The notes below the pieces were generated by a model, which made no database searches, was not told the origin of the DNA, and saw only the letters and a program-made list of their open reading frames with translations. Shown here in pieces: positions 34,385 to 43,998 of a stretch of DNA of 64,000 nt; the stretch's first letter is position 1, and every line of letters starts with the position of its first letter. Source of the DNA: UBA4744 sp963718995 (GTDB lineage Bacteria > Actinomycetota > Acidimicrobiia > Spongiisociales > UBA4744); contig CAVRAP010000006.1 of assembly GCA_963718995.1 (NCBI GenBank), positions 1 to 64,000 on the forward strand. Direction: 5' to 3'. The translations under genes and the position numbers were made by a program.

Positions 34385-34689
34385 TGTACCTCAACCAGTT
34401 CCTCATCCTCGGCGCTCTGCTGTTCTCGCTCGGCATCTACGGTCTGCTGGTCCGCCGCAACGCGGTGATGGTGCTGCTATCCATCGAGCTGATGCTCAAC
34501 GCGGTCAACATCAACCTGATCGCTTTCGAAGCCTTCCTGCAGAACGCCGAAGTAGGCGGGCAGATCTTCGCCATCTTCGTCATCACGGTGGCGGCGGCGG
34601 AAGTCGGGGTCGGCCTGGCCATCATCTTGATGATTTTCCGGAACCGGACCTCTGCCAATATCGACGAACTCGACCTGATGAAGTGGTAA
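34384..34689 (+). CDS. nuoK: NADH-quinone oxidoreductase subunit K
   Basis: A 101-residue protein with three helices, MrpC-like. LLSIELMLNAVNINLIAF contains the conserved membrane Glu; a second Glu is in VAAAEVGVGLAI. Coupled to nuoJ by TGATG. Confidence 0.95.
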   Translation: MYLNQFLILGALLFSLGIYGLLVRRNAVMVLLSIELMLNAVNINLIAFEAFLQNAEVGGQIFAIFVITVAAAEVGVGLAIILMIFRNRTSANIDELDLMKW

Positions 34690-34693
34690 CGGC

Positions 34694-36724
34694 ATGATCT
34701 CACTCACCAACTTCGCCATCGCCGCCGCAGAAGAGACCGGGCACGCCGTCGAGTACGGAGACGGCGGCTTCCTGGCCGAGTGGGCCTGGTTGCTGGTGAT
34801 TGCGCCTTTCGTCGCTTTCCTGGCGATCGTGTTCTTCGGGAAGCGCCTGCCTCGCCAGGGTGGCGAGATCGCGGTCGGCGCCATGGCCTTCGTGGCTCTC
34901 TACGCCGCCGTCCTGTTCATCATGAACGTCACCGAAGGCGTCGTTTTCGAGCACTCGGTTGAGGTTGCGAGGTTCGGGAGCTTCGCGGTTGAGTGGGGGT
35001 GGGTCGTCGACGGGCTGTCCTCGATGATGTACCTGGTGGTCGGGTTGATGTCGGTCCTGATCTTCACCTACGCCCTCGGCTACATGGAAGGCGACGTTCG
35101 CGTCACCTGGTTCTTTGCCGCTTTCAGTCTGTTTGCCGGGTCGATGCTGCTGCTGGTTTCCGCCCCCAACCTCATCCAGTTGATCGTCGGCTGGGAAGGG
35201 GTCGGGCTTTCTTCCTACCTGTTGATCGGCCACTACTGGGAACAGAAAGAGAACTCCTCGGCGGGAATGAAGGCCTTCTACGTCAACAAGGTGGCCGACA
35301 TCGGTTTGATCATCGGCGCTTTCGTGCTGGCCATCCCGGTCGGATCGTTCAAGATTTCCGTCATCCTCGACGCCGTGGTCGGGGACTCCGAATCGATGAA
35401 GACCGTTGCCATCGCCGGTGCGGTCTTGCTGTTCATCGGGGCGATGGGCAAGAGCGCCCAGTTCCCCTTTCACGTGTGGTTGCCCGACGCGATGGCAGGC
35501 CCGACTCCGGTCTCGGCGCTGATGCACGCCGCCACCATGGTCACGGCCGGCGTCTACCTCCTGGGCCGGATGTTCCCTCTGTACGCAGAAATGGCCGCCG
35601 ATGCCCGTGTCCTGGTGCTGGTTGTCGGAACGATCACGCTGATCATTGCCGGGTTGTTGGCCCTGGTACAGGACGACATCAAAAAGGTGCTGGCGTACTC
35701 AACGGTGAGCCAGTTGGGTTACATGGTGGCGGCTATGGGGGCCGGTGCCTACACGGCCGGTCTCTTCCACCTGTGGACCCATGCCTTCTTCAAGGGGTTG
35801 TTGTTCCTCGGAGCCGGTTCGGTGATCCACGGCGTCCACTCCAACAACATGAGTGACATGGGCGGCCTCCGCAAGAAGATGCCCATCACCTTCGGCACCT
35901 TCGTGGCCGGCACCCTGGCGCTGGCCGGCATCTTCCCCTTCGCCGGGTTCTTCTCCAAAGATGAGATCCTCGCCGCCTTCAACTACGAGGGGTACACGGC
36001 GGTGCTGGCCATCGGCATCATCGGCGCCTTTATCACCGCCTTCTATATGGCCCGGACCGTGTTCCTCACGTTCTACGGCACGTACAAGGGTCACGGCGAG
36101 CCCCACGAATCGCCCCGGCTGATGACCGTGCCGATGGTGATCCTGGCCGGTCTGGCTGTGGTAGGCGGTTGGGTCAACATCCCCGGGATCTACACCGGTT
36201 TCACCACCTGGGTCGGTACCCGGGCGCACGTCTTTGAGGAGCACCATGCCGAGAGCTTCGACTGGCCGGTCTTGGCGATGGGCCTGACCGCCGGCCTCCT
36301 CGGCATCGGCCTCGGCTACTTGCTCTTCTTCAAGGACAAGCAGACCCAGCGCGAGCGCGACACCTTCCGGGTCCCCGTGCTGTATCCCTTGCTCGAACAC
36401 AAGTACTACCTGGATGACCTCTACATGGGCGGCATCGTCAACCCCATCAAGGGACCCATCGCCAGGTTCGTCAACTGGACCAACTCGTACATTTTCGACG
36501 GGATCGTCAACGGGACCGGGTTCCTCGCCAGGGCTCTGGCGGGCGTGGTGTACGGCCTGTTCGATCAGCGGGGCATCGACCTCGCCTTCAACGGGATTGC
36601 GTTCACCGCCGACGGCGCCGGCGGCAAGACGCGGCTTCTCCAAACCGGCAAGGTGCAGCAGTACGCGGGCGCCACGGTGGTCGGCGCAGCATTGCTGGTC
36701 ATCGGTTTCGTAATTTTCAGATAG
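34694..36724 (+). CDS. nuoL: NADH-quinone oxidoreductase subunit L
   Basis: A 676-residue antiporter-like proton-pumping subunit with about 16 helices and a C-terminal lateral helix. LIVGWEGVGLSSYLLIGHYW holds the conserved Glu, and KSAQFPFHVWLPDAMAGPTP and LLALVQDDIKKVLAYSTVSQ the conserved Lys. Length is within the usual 600-680 range. Confidence 0.96.
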   Translation: MISLTNFAIAAAEETGHAVEYGDGGFLAEWAWLLVIAPFVAFLAIVFFGKRLPRQGGEIAVGAMAFVALYAAVLFIMNVTEGVVFEHSVEVARFGSFAVEWGWVVDGLSSMMYLVVGLMSVLIFTYALGYMEGDVRVTWFFAAFSLFAGSMLLLVSAPNLIQLIVGWEGVGLSSYLLIGHYWEQKENSSAGMKAFYVNKVADIGLIIGAFVLAIPVGSFKISVILDAVVGDSESMKTVAIAGAVLLFIGAMGKSAQFPFHVWLPDAMAGPTPVSALMHAATMVTAGVYLLGRMFPLYAEMAADARVLVLVVGTITLIIAGLLALVQDDIKKVLAYSTVSQLGYMVAAMGAGAYTAGLFHLWTHAFFKGLLFLGAGSVIHGVHSNNMSDMGGLRKKMPITFGTFVAGTLALAGIFPFAGFFSKDEILAAFNYEGYTAVLAIGIIGAFITAFYMARTVFLTFYGTYKGHGEPHESPRLMTVPMVILAGLAVVGGWVNIPGIYTGFTTWVGTRAHVFEEHHAESFDWPVLAMGLTAGLLGIGLGYLLFFKDKQTQRERDTFRVPVLYPLLEHKYYLDDLYMGGIVNPIKGPIARFVNWTNSYIFDGIVNGTGFLARALAGVVYGLFDQRGIDLAFNGIAFTADGAGGKTRLLQTGKVQQYAGATVVGAALLVIGFVIFR

Positions 36725-36737
36725 GAGGGACGAGAGC

Positions 36738-38312
36738 ATGGGGTGGTTCGATAACGGGTGGGGCTTGAGCCTGATCGTGTTCCTGCCCCTGGTAGGCGCG
36801 GTCGCCGTGCTCTTCACCCCCAAGAAAAACGAAGCGGCCATCAAGGCGCTCTCGCTCGGGTTCACCGGAGTGACCCTGGTGCTTGCCACCCTCATGGCCA
36901 TCCGGTTCGATTTCGGAAACGCCGACATGTTCCAGTTCGGAACAAGTCTCACGTGGATCGAGTCGATCAACTCCGGCTATCACATCGGCATAGACGGGAT
37001 ATCACTACCCCTCCTGGTGTTGTCCGCGTTCGTCACCGTGCTGGCCGTGATCTACTCGTTCAACCACTGGCCGGAACCGCACAACCCCAAAGGGTTCATG
37101 GCGTTGACGCTGGTGCTGGCCACCGGCATGAACGGCACCTTCGTGGCGCTCGACCTGGTGCTCTTCTTCGTGTTCTTCGAACTCGTGCTGCTTCCGATGT
37201 ACTTCATGATCGGGATCTGGGGCGACAAGGCCGTTATGAAGATCCCCGGTTTCAACCGGGAGGTGGAGACCCGCCTGTACGCCTCCATCAAGTTCTTCCT
37301 GTTCACCCTGTTCGGGTCGGCCTTCATGCTGCTGGGCTTCCTGGCGCTCTACTACAAGTCGGGCGAGTTCGGGACCAAGACCTTCGACATCCCTGCCCTG
37401 ATCGAACTCGCACCCAACTTCACCGGAACCTTCGGGTTCCTGGTGTTTGGAGCGCTGTTCCTGGGATTCGCAGTGAAGGTGCCGATGTGGCCCTTCCACA
37501 CCTGGTTGCCCGACGCCCATACCGCCGCGCCGACCGTCGGGTCCGTGCTGCTGGCCGCCGTCCTCCTGAAGCTCGGTTCCTACGGGTTCATCAGGATCAG
37601 CATCCCGATCCTGCCGGAGATGGCGCGCGAGTGGGCCCCGGCCATCGCCATCCTGGCGGTGATCGGCATCATCTACGGGTCGCTGGCGTGTCTCGCCCAG
37701 ACCGATATGAAACGGCTGATCGCGTTCTCCTCGGTCGGTCACATGGGTTTTGTGATGCTCGGCATCGCCTCGATGACCCCGGTCGGCATCAACGCGGCGA
37801 TCATCGGCATGGTCGCTCACGGGGTCATCACCGGCCTCTTGTTCTTCGTCGCAGGTTCGATGTCGCACCGCTACCACACCCGCGACATGGCCCGCCTGGG
37901 CGGCAACATGAAGGTCATGCCGATCATGGGTGGCATCCTCGGGTTCACCGCCATGGCCTCCCTCGGCTTGCCCGGCCTGGCCGGGTTCTGGGGCGAATTC
38001 ATGGCCCTCTTCGGTGCGTACAGTCCGCTGGCCGGCCTCAACACGACACTGTTCAGGACTGCCATGGTGCTCGGCGCGATCGGCACCGTGCTGACGGCCG
38101 GCTACATGCTGTGGATGCTGCAGAAGGTCAACCTGGGCGAACCGTCCGCCGAATGGGAAGGCAAGTCCTTCCACGACGTCGACGCGTACGAACTGACGGC
38201 CTGGGTTCCGCTGGTGGTCGTGATCGTGGCGATCGGGGTGTTCCCCCGCCTGGTGCTGGGCGCCACCAACGACGCGGTGGTTTCCATGCTGACGACAGCG
38301 TTTGGGGGCTGA
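36738..38312 (+). CDS. nuoM: NADH-quinone oxidoreductase subunit M
   Basis: A 524-residue antiporter-like subunit with 14 helices. FVFFELVLLPMYFMIGIWG contains the conserved Glu, VPMWPFHTWLPDAHTAAPT and CLAQTDMKRLIAFSSVGHMG the Lys sites. AGGAGG stands upstream of ATG 36738. Confidence 0.96.
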   Translation: MGWFDNGWGLSLIVFLPLVGAVAVLFTPKKNEAAIKALSLGFTGVTLVLATLMAIRFDFGNADMFQFGTSLTWIESINSGYHIGIDGISLPLLVLSAFVTVLAVIYSFNHWPEPHNPKGFMALTLVLATGMNGTFVALDLVLFFVFFELVLLPMYFMIGIWGDKAVMKIPGFNREVETRLYASIKFFLFTLFGSAFMLLGFLALYYKSGEFGTKTFDIPALIELAPNFTGTFGFLVFGALFLGFAVKVPMWPFHTWLPDAHTAAPTVGSVLLAAVLLKLGSYGFIRISIPILPEMAREWAPAIAILAVIGIIYGSLACLAQTDMKRLIAFSSVGHMGFVMLGIASMTPVGINAAIIGMVAHGVITGLLFFVAGSMSHRYHTRDMARLGGNMKVMPIMGGILGFTAMASLGLPGLAGFWGEFMALFGAYSPLAGLNTTLFRTAMVLGAIGTVLTAGYMLWMLQKVNLGEPSAEWEGKSFHDVDAYELTAWVPLVVVIVAIGVFPRLVLGATNDAVVSMLTTAFGG

Positions 38313-38313
38313 T

Positions 38314-39807
38314 TTGTCACCGGACATCGACTACCTCGCGCTGGCGCCGGAGATCACTCTGGCGGTGACGGCCGTGGTCGTCCTGTTGCTCGACCTGTTC
38401 CTGCCTCGGAGCCAGAAGTACTGGACGGCCATCGTCGCGGTACTGGGAGTCAGCTTTGCCGCTCTTCCGCTGATCGCCCTGGCCGTCAGCGACGTCGGGA
38501 CGCGGAGCATGCTCGGCGGCAGCTTCGTCGTCGATGACTTCGCCCTCGTGCTCAAGGGACTGTTCGTGGTGGCCGGGTACCTGGTGCTGCTCATGTCGGT
38601 CAGTTACATCGAGTCCGACCGTTACTACCAGGGCGAGTACTACTTCCTGATGCTCATGTCGATTCTCGGCACCGTGGTGCTGGCCTCGTCCCGTGATCTG
38701 ATCACCATGTTCATCGCCATCGAATTGGTGTCCCAGCCGATGTACCTGCTGGCCGGATGGCGCAAGGGTGACCTGCGGTCCAACGAGGCGTCGCTCAAAT
38801 ACTTCCTGCTCGGGGTTCTGGCCTCGGCTCTCATGCTCTACGGCATGTCGTTCGTGTACGGCCTCACGGGTGAGCTGACGTTCGCGGGCATTGCCGCAGC
38901 CGGAGCCGGAATGGCAGGCGACCCGGGATTCATCATGGCGATCCTCTTCATGATCGCCGGGTTCGGCTTCAAGGTGTCGGCCGTGCCGTTCCACTTCTGG
39001 GCGCCGGATACGTATGAAGGCGCACCAACCCCGGTGACCGCCTACCTGTCGGTATCGTCGAAGGCGGCGGGGTTCGTGGCTTTGCTGGTGGTGCTCTATT
39101 CGGCGTTCCCGGACGCGGCCGGGGTGTGGGGCCCGGCCATCTGGATCCTGGCGGCCCTGTCGATGACGCTGGCCAACCTGACCGCTTTGCGGCAAACCAA
39201 CATCGTCCGGCTGCTGGCCTACTCGTCGGTCGCCCAGGCGGGGTTCATGCTGGTGCCGTTCGCGGCGGCCGCCACGACGGATCAGATCGGGCTGGGGGAG
39301 GCCTTTGCCGCCACCGTCACCTACATCGTGATCTACGCCTTCATGAACCTGGGCGCCTTTGCGGTGGTCATTGCCGGTGCCCGCAAGACCGGCACGGGCG
39401 ATATCGAAGGTTGGGGTGGGCTTGGTTCGTACGCCCCGGGTATCGGACTTCTGGCCGGGGCTTTCTTCTTCTCCCTGGCCGGCATCCCGCCCCTGGCGGG
39501 CTGGATCGCCAAACTGGTCATGTTCAGTGCGGCTATGGGGGCCGGATCGGCCTGGATGGTGGCCCTGGCCGCGATCGCCGCAGTGAACGCGGTGATCGCC
39601 CTCTTCTACTACGCACGGGTCGTCAAGACGATCTGGATGGACCCGGTCCCGGCCACGGCCCCCGACGAAGAGGTGCGGACCGGTCCGGTGGCGGGGTCGC
39701 TTGGCCTCGCTCTCGGACTGTCGGTGGCGGTGGTGGTGGCGGCCGGTTTCTTCCCCTCCCTCGTCACCTTCTTCTCCGATGCCACCAAGGTGCTCGCCGG
39801 CGGTTAG
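38314..39807 (+). CDS. nuoN: NADH-quinone oxidoreductase subunit N
   Basis: About 497 residues, the third antiporter-like subunit. TTG 38314 is chosen because GGGGG stands just before it; TTG 38302 is the other option. FIAIELVSQPMYLLAGW and AVPFHFWAPDTYEGAPTPV, then NLTALRQTNIVRLLAYSSV, are characteristic. It ends the nuo operon. Confidence 0.95.
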   Translation: MSPDIDYLALAPEITLAVTAVVVLLLDLFLPRSQKYWTAIVAVLGVSFAALPLIALAVSDVGTRSMLGGSFVVDDFALVLKGLFVVAGYLVLLMSVSYIESDRYYQGEYYFLMLMSILGTVVLASSRDLITMFIAIELVSQPMYLLAGWRKGDLRSNEASLKYFLLGVLASALMLYGMSFVYGLTGELTFAGIAAAGAGMAGDPGFIMAILFMIAGFGFKVSAVPFHFWAPDTYEGAPTPVTAYLSVSSKAAGFVALLVVLYSAFPDAAGVWGPAIWILAALSMTLANLTALRQTNIVRLLAYSSVAQAGFMLVPFAAAATTDQIGLGEAFAATVTYIVIYAFMNLGAFAVVIAGARKTGTGDIEGWGGLGSYAPGIGLLAGAFFFSLAGIPPLAGWIAKLVMFSAAMGAGSAWMVALAAIAAVNAVIALFYYARVVKTIWMDPVPATAPDEEVRTGPVAGSLGLALGLSVAVVVAAGFFPSLVTFFSDATKVLAGG

Positions 39808-39861
39808 CCCGGGCGATGCTCGGGACGCGTAGTCTCCTTGTCAGGCAAACGGAGGGGAGAG

Positions 39862-40332
39862 ATGAACCAGATCGAGACAGAGTTCTTCGGGTTGCTGGAC
39901 ATGACCCACGGAATACGGGACAGCGCCGTTGCCCTCATCGGCGGCGCCGACCTGGCCTTCAGGATCGAGGGCTGCAAGTCGCTGGGCGAGGTGCTGCAGG
40001 ACCTGGGCGATATCGAAACCATGTACACAGGTTCCTTCCAGACGATGAAGATGGATTTCGCCGCACAAGCACCCGGGCGCGACGACATCGCGTCGGGCGC
40101 GGCGGCGGTCGCCTGGCTGCACGGATTGGACGGCGACCTCAAGGCTGCCCTGGCCGCCCTGAGCGACGATGACCTCGCCAAGCCCATCGATCGGGGTGGA
40201 TGGCACATGCCGGCGTTGGTTCAGTTCCACACGTACCGGGAGGCCATGCTGATCCAGTTCGGCAAGCTCGACTGCTATCTGCGGGCCCTCGGCAAGGAGC
40301 TGCCCGAAGAGTGGGTGGCCTGGGTCGGGTAG
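39862..40332 (+). CDS. DinB-like four-helix-bundle protein
   Basis: A 156-residue protein from ATG 39862 (GGAGGGGA upstream). It looks like a DinB/maleylpyruvate isomerase-type helical bundle: DRGGWHMPALVQFHTYREAML carries the two His typical of the metal site in the second half, while the first-half His (MTHGIRD) may be the third ligand. Function unknown; members bind divalent metals and act as thiol-dependent transferases in some actinobacteria. Confidence 0.65.
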   Translation: MNQIETEFFGLLDMTHGIRDSAVALIGGADLAFRIEGCKSLGEVLQDLGDIETMYTGSFQTMKMDFAAQAPGRDDIASGAAAVAWLHGLDGDLKAALAALSDDDLAKPIDRGGWHMPALVQFHTYREAMLIQFGKLDCYLRALGKELPEEWVAWVG

Positions 40333-40422
40333 TCCCGATCGGGCGGAATGAGTGGTCCCAACCCGCCGGGGGGATGGTCCGGGCAGCTAGCCTCCGCTGC
40401 ACACCCGAGAAACGGTTGATCC

Positions 40423-42497
40423 ATGCCGGTAGACGAAGACAAGTCCCCGCAACGCAAGGCCGCCAAGAAACCCGCCGCCAAGAAACCGGCGGCGCCGCCC
40501 GCCTCTCCGGCCTCCCCGGCGAAACCAACCGCCGGAACGCCGGCCGCCCAACCACCTGCGGAGGCAGCCTCCGCCGATCTGCCCTATTTCAGCCTGCTCA
40601 CCGAAGACGACCTGTTCCTGTTCAACGAAGGCTCGCACTTCCGGCTCTACGAGAAGCTGGGTTGTCATCTCGTCGAGGTAGAAGGCGTGGCCGGGGCCTA
40701 TTTCGCTGTGTGGGCGCCGGACGCCGAGTACGTGTCGGTGATCGGGGACTTCAACTTCTACAACCCGGGCGAGCACCCGCTCAAGCCGAAAGGAGCCTCG
40801 GGGATCTGGGAGGGGTTCATCCCCGGGATCGAACAAGGCGAGACGTACAAGTTCCACATCGGCTCCAAGTTCAACGTGTACCGGGTGGACAAAGCCGACC
40901 CCTTCGCGACCTACTCCGAGGTGCCGCCCAAGACGGCCTCTCGCGTCTGGGATCTCGCTTACGAGTGGGGTGACGCTGACTGGATGAAGGTCAGAGAGGT
41001 CCATAACGCCCACAACGCCCCCATATCGATCTACGAGATGCACCTGGGCTCGTGGCGGCGGGTTCCCGAGGAGGGCAACCGGTCGCTCACGTACCGGGAG
41101 ACCGCTCCTCTGCTGGTCGAACACCTCCAGAAGATGAACTTCACGCATGTGGAGTTCCTGCCGGTCATGGAGTATCCGTTCGGTGGTTCGTGGGGATACC
41201 AGTCGACCGGCTACTTCGGTCCGACCTCCCGATTCGGTAGCCCGGAGGACTTCATGTTCCTCATCGACACGCTGCACCAGGCGGGGATCGGCGTGATCGT
41301 CGACTGGGTGCCTTCGCACTTCGCCACCGACGAGCACGGCCTCGGCTATTTCGACGGCACGCACCTGTACGAGCATTCGGACGAGCGCGAAGGGCTTCCA
41401 TCCCGACTGGGGGAGCTGGATCTTCAACTACGGCCGCAACGAGGTGCGCAGCTTCCTCATCTCCAGCGCCATCTCCTGGCTGGACCGGTATCACATCGAC
41501 GGGATCCGGGTTGATGCGGTCGCCTCGATGCTGTACCTCGACTACTCCCGCGAAGACGGCGAGTGGATCCCCAACGAGTACGGCGGCAACGAGAACATCG
41601 AAGCGATCACTCTGCTGCGGCGGTTCAACGAGGAGGTCTACCGCCAGTTCCCGGACGTGCAGACCTTCGCCGAGGAATCGACCGCCTGGCCGTCGGTGTC
41701 CCGGCCCGACCTACATCGGCGGACTCGGGTTCGGCTTCAAGTGGGACATGGGATGGATGCACGACACCCTGGCCTACATGCAACTCGATCCGCTGTTCCG
41801 TCAGTACCACCACAACGACCTGACGTTCCGGGGTCTGTACGCCTTCACGGAGAGTTTCACGCTGCCGCTCTCCCACGACGAGGTGGTGCACGGCAAGGGT
41901 TCGCTGGCCGCCAAGATGCCGGGCGACGACTGGCAGAAGTTCGCCAACCTGCGCCTGCTCTACGCCTACATGTTCGCCCAGCCCGGCAAGAAGCTGCTGT
42001 TCATGGGCGGCGAGATCGCCCAGTGGGCCGAGTGGAACCACGACGGTTCGCTGGCCTGGGACCTGCTGGATTGGGAACCGCACCGCGGCATCCTCAAGCT
42101 GGTCGGCGACCTCGGCCGGGTCTACCGGGATGAGCCGGCGCTCTACGAGTGGGACACCGACGACCGCGGCTTCGAATGGGTGGAGGCCAACGACTGGCAG
42201 GCGAGCACCCTCTCATGGTTGCGACGGGGCGGGTCGACCGACGACATCATCCTGGCCATCTTCAACTTCACCCCGGTCGCCCGGTACAACTACCGCATGG
42301 GCGTGCCGCGCGAGGGCCACTGGGAGGAGATCCTCAACACCGACGCCGCCGATTACGGTGGCAGCGGTCTGGGCAACCTCGGAGGGGTGGAAGCTCACAA
42401 GACCGGCGCCCACGGCCGGCCGTTCTCGGTGAATCTGACGTTGCCTCCCCTGGGGGCGGTGTTCCTGAAGAGTTCTCAGGAGCTGAGTTCCCCGTAA
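40423..42497 (+). CDS. glgB: 1,4-alpha-glucan branching enzyme, two frameshifts
   Basis: Three frames together encode a GH13 branching enzyme of about 690 residues. An unusual Lys/Ala/Pro N-terminal tail (about residues 8-45) precedes the CBM48 domain (FAVWAPDAEYVSVIGDFN). Catalytic blocks are VEFLPVMEYPFGGSWGYQ, DGIRVDAVASM (Asp nucleophile), FAEESTAWP (Glu acid) and LPLSHDEVVHG. The frame changes at 41392-41394 (one extra G; HSDEREG then FHPDWGSWIFN) and at 41708 (one extra base; PSVSRP then TYIGGLGFG). Either the gene is dead or both are sequence errors. Branching enzyme makes alpha-1,6 links in glycogen. Confidence 0.9.
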
Positions 42498-42499
42498 CC

Positions 42500-42568
42500 A
42501 GTTGCCAGTAACCAGTAATTGGCAGTTCCAGTTGCCAGAATGTGCTGGATGACTGATGACTGATGGCT
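42500..42568. repeat. Heptad repeat element at the glgB-midA junction
   Basis: CAGTTGC/CAGTAAC/CAGTTCC units (42509-42538) followed by TGACTGA units (42551-42566). The start codon of midA lies within a TGACTGATG unit. Irregular spacing in the middle. Confidence 0.8.
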
Positions 42569-43948
42569 TTTCTCTGAAGCAGCGACTGATCGAACAGATC
42601 CGGGTTGAGGGTCCGATGCCGTTCGAGGATTTCATGGCGGCAGCCCTCTATGACCCCGAGGATGGGTTCTTCACGTCCAAGTCTCTGCGGTCCGTCAAGT
42701 CCGGCGATTTCCTGACCAGCCCCGAAGTAAGCCCCCTCTTCGGCGAAACCCTCGCCAAGTTCGTAGACCAGGAACTCTCCACCCTCCCCCTCACCCCCTC
42801 CCGCCGGCGGGAGGGGGAAAGAGAAACGACGCCCCGCCGCCCACGCCGGGGCAGGTGCCCTGACCGCGCGGGTCGATGCGCAGAACTCCCTCTCCCGCTG
42901 GCGGGAGAGGGTTGGGGAGAGGGTGGAAGAGGCCGCACGGAAGAAGACAGTCTCCAGCCAGGAAGACACCCCAGACTACGTCCTCCCCCGGCTCTGCCGG
43001 GGGAGGTGGCCCGGCCCAAAGGGCCGGGTCGGAGGGGGCAGGTCCCCGAACAGTCCGATCGAGAGCAGGACTCCCTCTCCCGCTGGCGGGAGAGGGTTGG
43101 GGAGAGGGTGGAACCAACCCCGCTCCTCGTCGAGGTCGGAGCCGGTTCCGGGTCGCTCCTCAAACCCCTCCTCGCCACCCTCGAGACCCCGATCGAGCCC
43201 TGGGCCGTCGAGGCATCCCCGGCCGCTCGTGAGGCTCTGGGAGAGCTGATCGATCCCGACCACATCGTCCGCACCCTCGACGATCTGCCCGACCACTTCT
43301 CCGGCGTCGTGGTCGCCAACGAACTCCTGGACAATCTGCCGGTCGCCATCGCCGTCCGCACCGGTCATGGCTGGACGGAACGCTGGGTAGGAGTCCAAGA
43401 CGATGATCTGGTCCTCGTCCCCGTCGACGCTCGCCCCGAGGTCGCCGACATGGGCCGAGCAATTCGGCCTCCCCGCCCCCGAACGAGGCCTGGTCGAGGT
43501 GCAACTGGCCGCAGCGGAGTGGCTGCAATCGATCCTGACCCGTCTCGACTCGGGAACGATCCTGTTGATCGACTACGGCGACACCGCCGAGAACCTGGAG
43601 AAGCGGCGGGTGGAGGGAACCCTCCGCACCTACCGGGCCCACCACCTCGGCCCCCACCCCCTCGACGAACCGGGAGAGACCGACATCACCGCCGACGTCA
43701 ACTTCACGGCGCTGATCGATCGAGCCGTGCAACTGGGAGCGAGCATCGAGTACCACCGCCAGGACGACTTCCTCGACCAGTTCGGGTTGCGAGCCCGCCT
43801 CAGCAAACTCCGCCACCAAGAACTGGACCTGGCCCGCGACGGCGACCCGATGGAGCGATTGAAGGTGCGGTCCACCCGGACCGAAGCCGAGACGCTGCTC
43901 CACCCGCGTGGCCTGGGCGACTTCCGTGTCCTGGTGGTCCGAAAGTGA
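42556..43948 (+). CDS. MidA/NDUFAF7-family SAM-dependent methyltransferase with in-frame palindrome insertion and one frameshift
   Basis: The COG1565 family, arginine methyltransferases that in mitochondria assist complex I assembly. The N-terminus (LIEQIRVEGPMPFEDFMAAAL, SGDFLTSPEVSPLFGE) and the SAM motif (LLVEVGAGSGSLL, VVVANELLDNLPV) are typical. Between them about 113 extra residues come from GC-rich palindromes (PLPLAGEGWGEGG, LSRWRERVGERV). At 43452-43454 one extra G shifts the frame; the end continues as AEQFGLPAPERGLVEV...GTILLIDYGD to 43948. The gene lies downstream of nuo and glgB; a link with complex I is possible. Confidence 0.82.
42794..43096. repeat. Cluster of GC-rich palindromes within the midA reading frame
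   Basis: Four units: CCCCCTCCCGCC/GGCGGGAGGGGG (42794-42817); CCCTCTCCCGC-TG-GCGGGAGAGGG (42888-42911); CCTCCCCCGGC-TCT-GCCGGGGGAGG (42982-43006); and a second copy of the second type (43073-43096). The second and fourth share the trailing TTGGGGAGAGGGTGGA. All are read in frame without a stop. Confidence 0.93.
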
Positions 43949-43974
43949 GGGGCCGCCCAACTGGGCGGCCCCTC
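43947..43974. terminator. Strong bidirectional hairpin
   Basis: GAGGGGCCGCCC and GGGCGGCCCCTC form a perfect 12-bp stem around AACT. It sits at the end of midA and would separate it from the convergent subtilase remnant. Confidence 0.8.
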
Positions 43975-43998
43975 GACGATTGTTGGTTTGAGCGATGC

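Noticed and set aside
36758..38368. A 536-codon forward frame overlapping nuoM.
   Set aside because: It is a +2 shadow of nuoM, rich in Arg, His and Pro, without family motifs.
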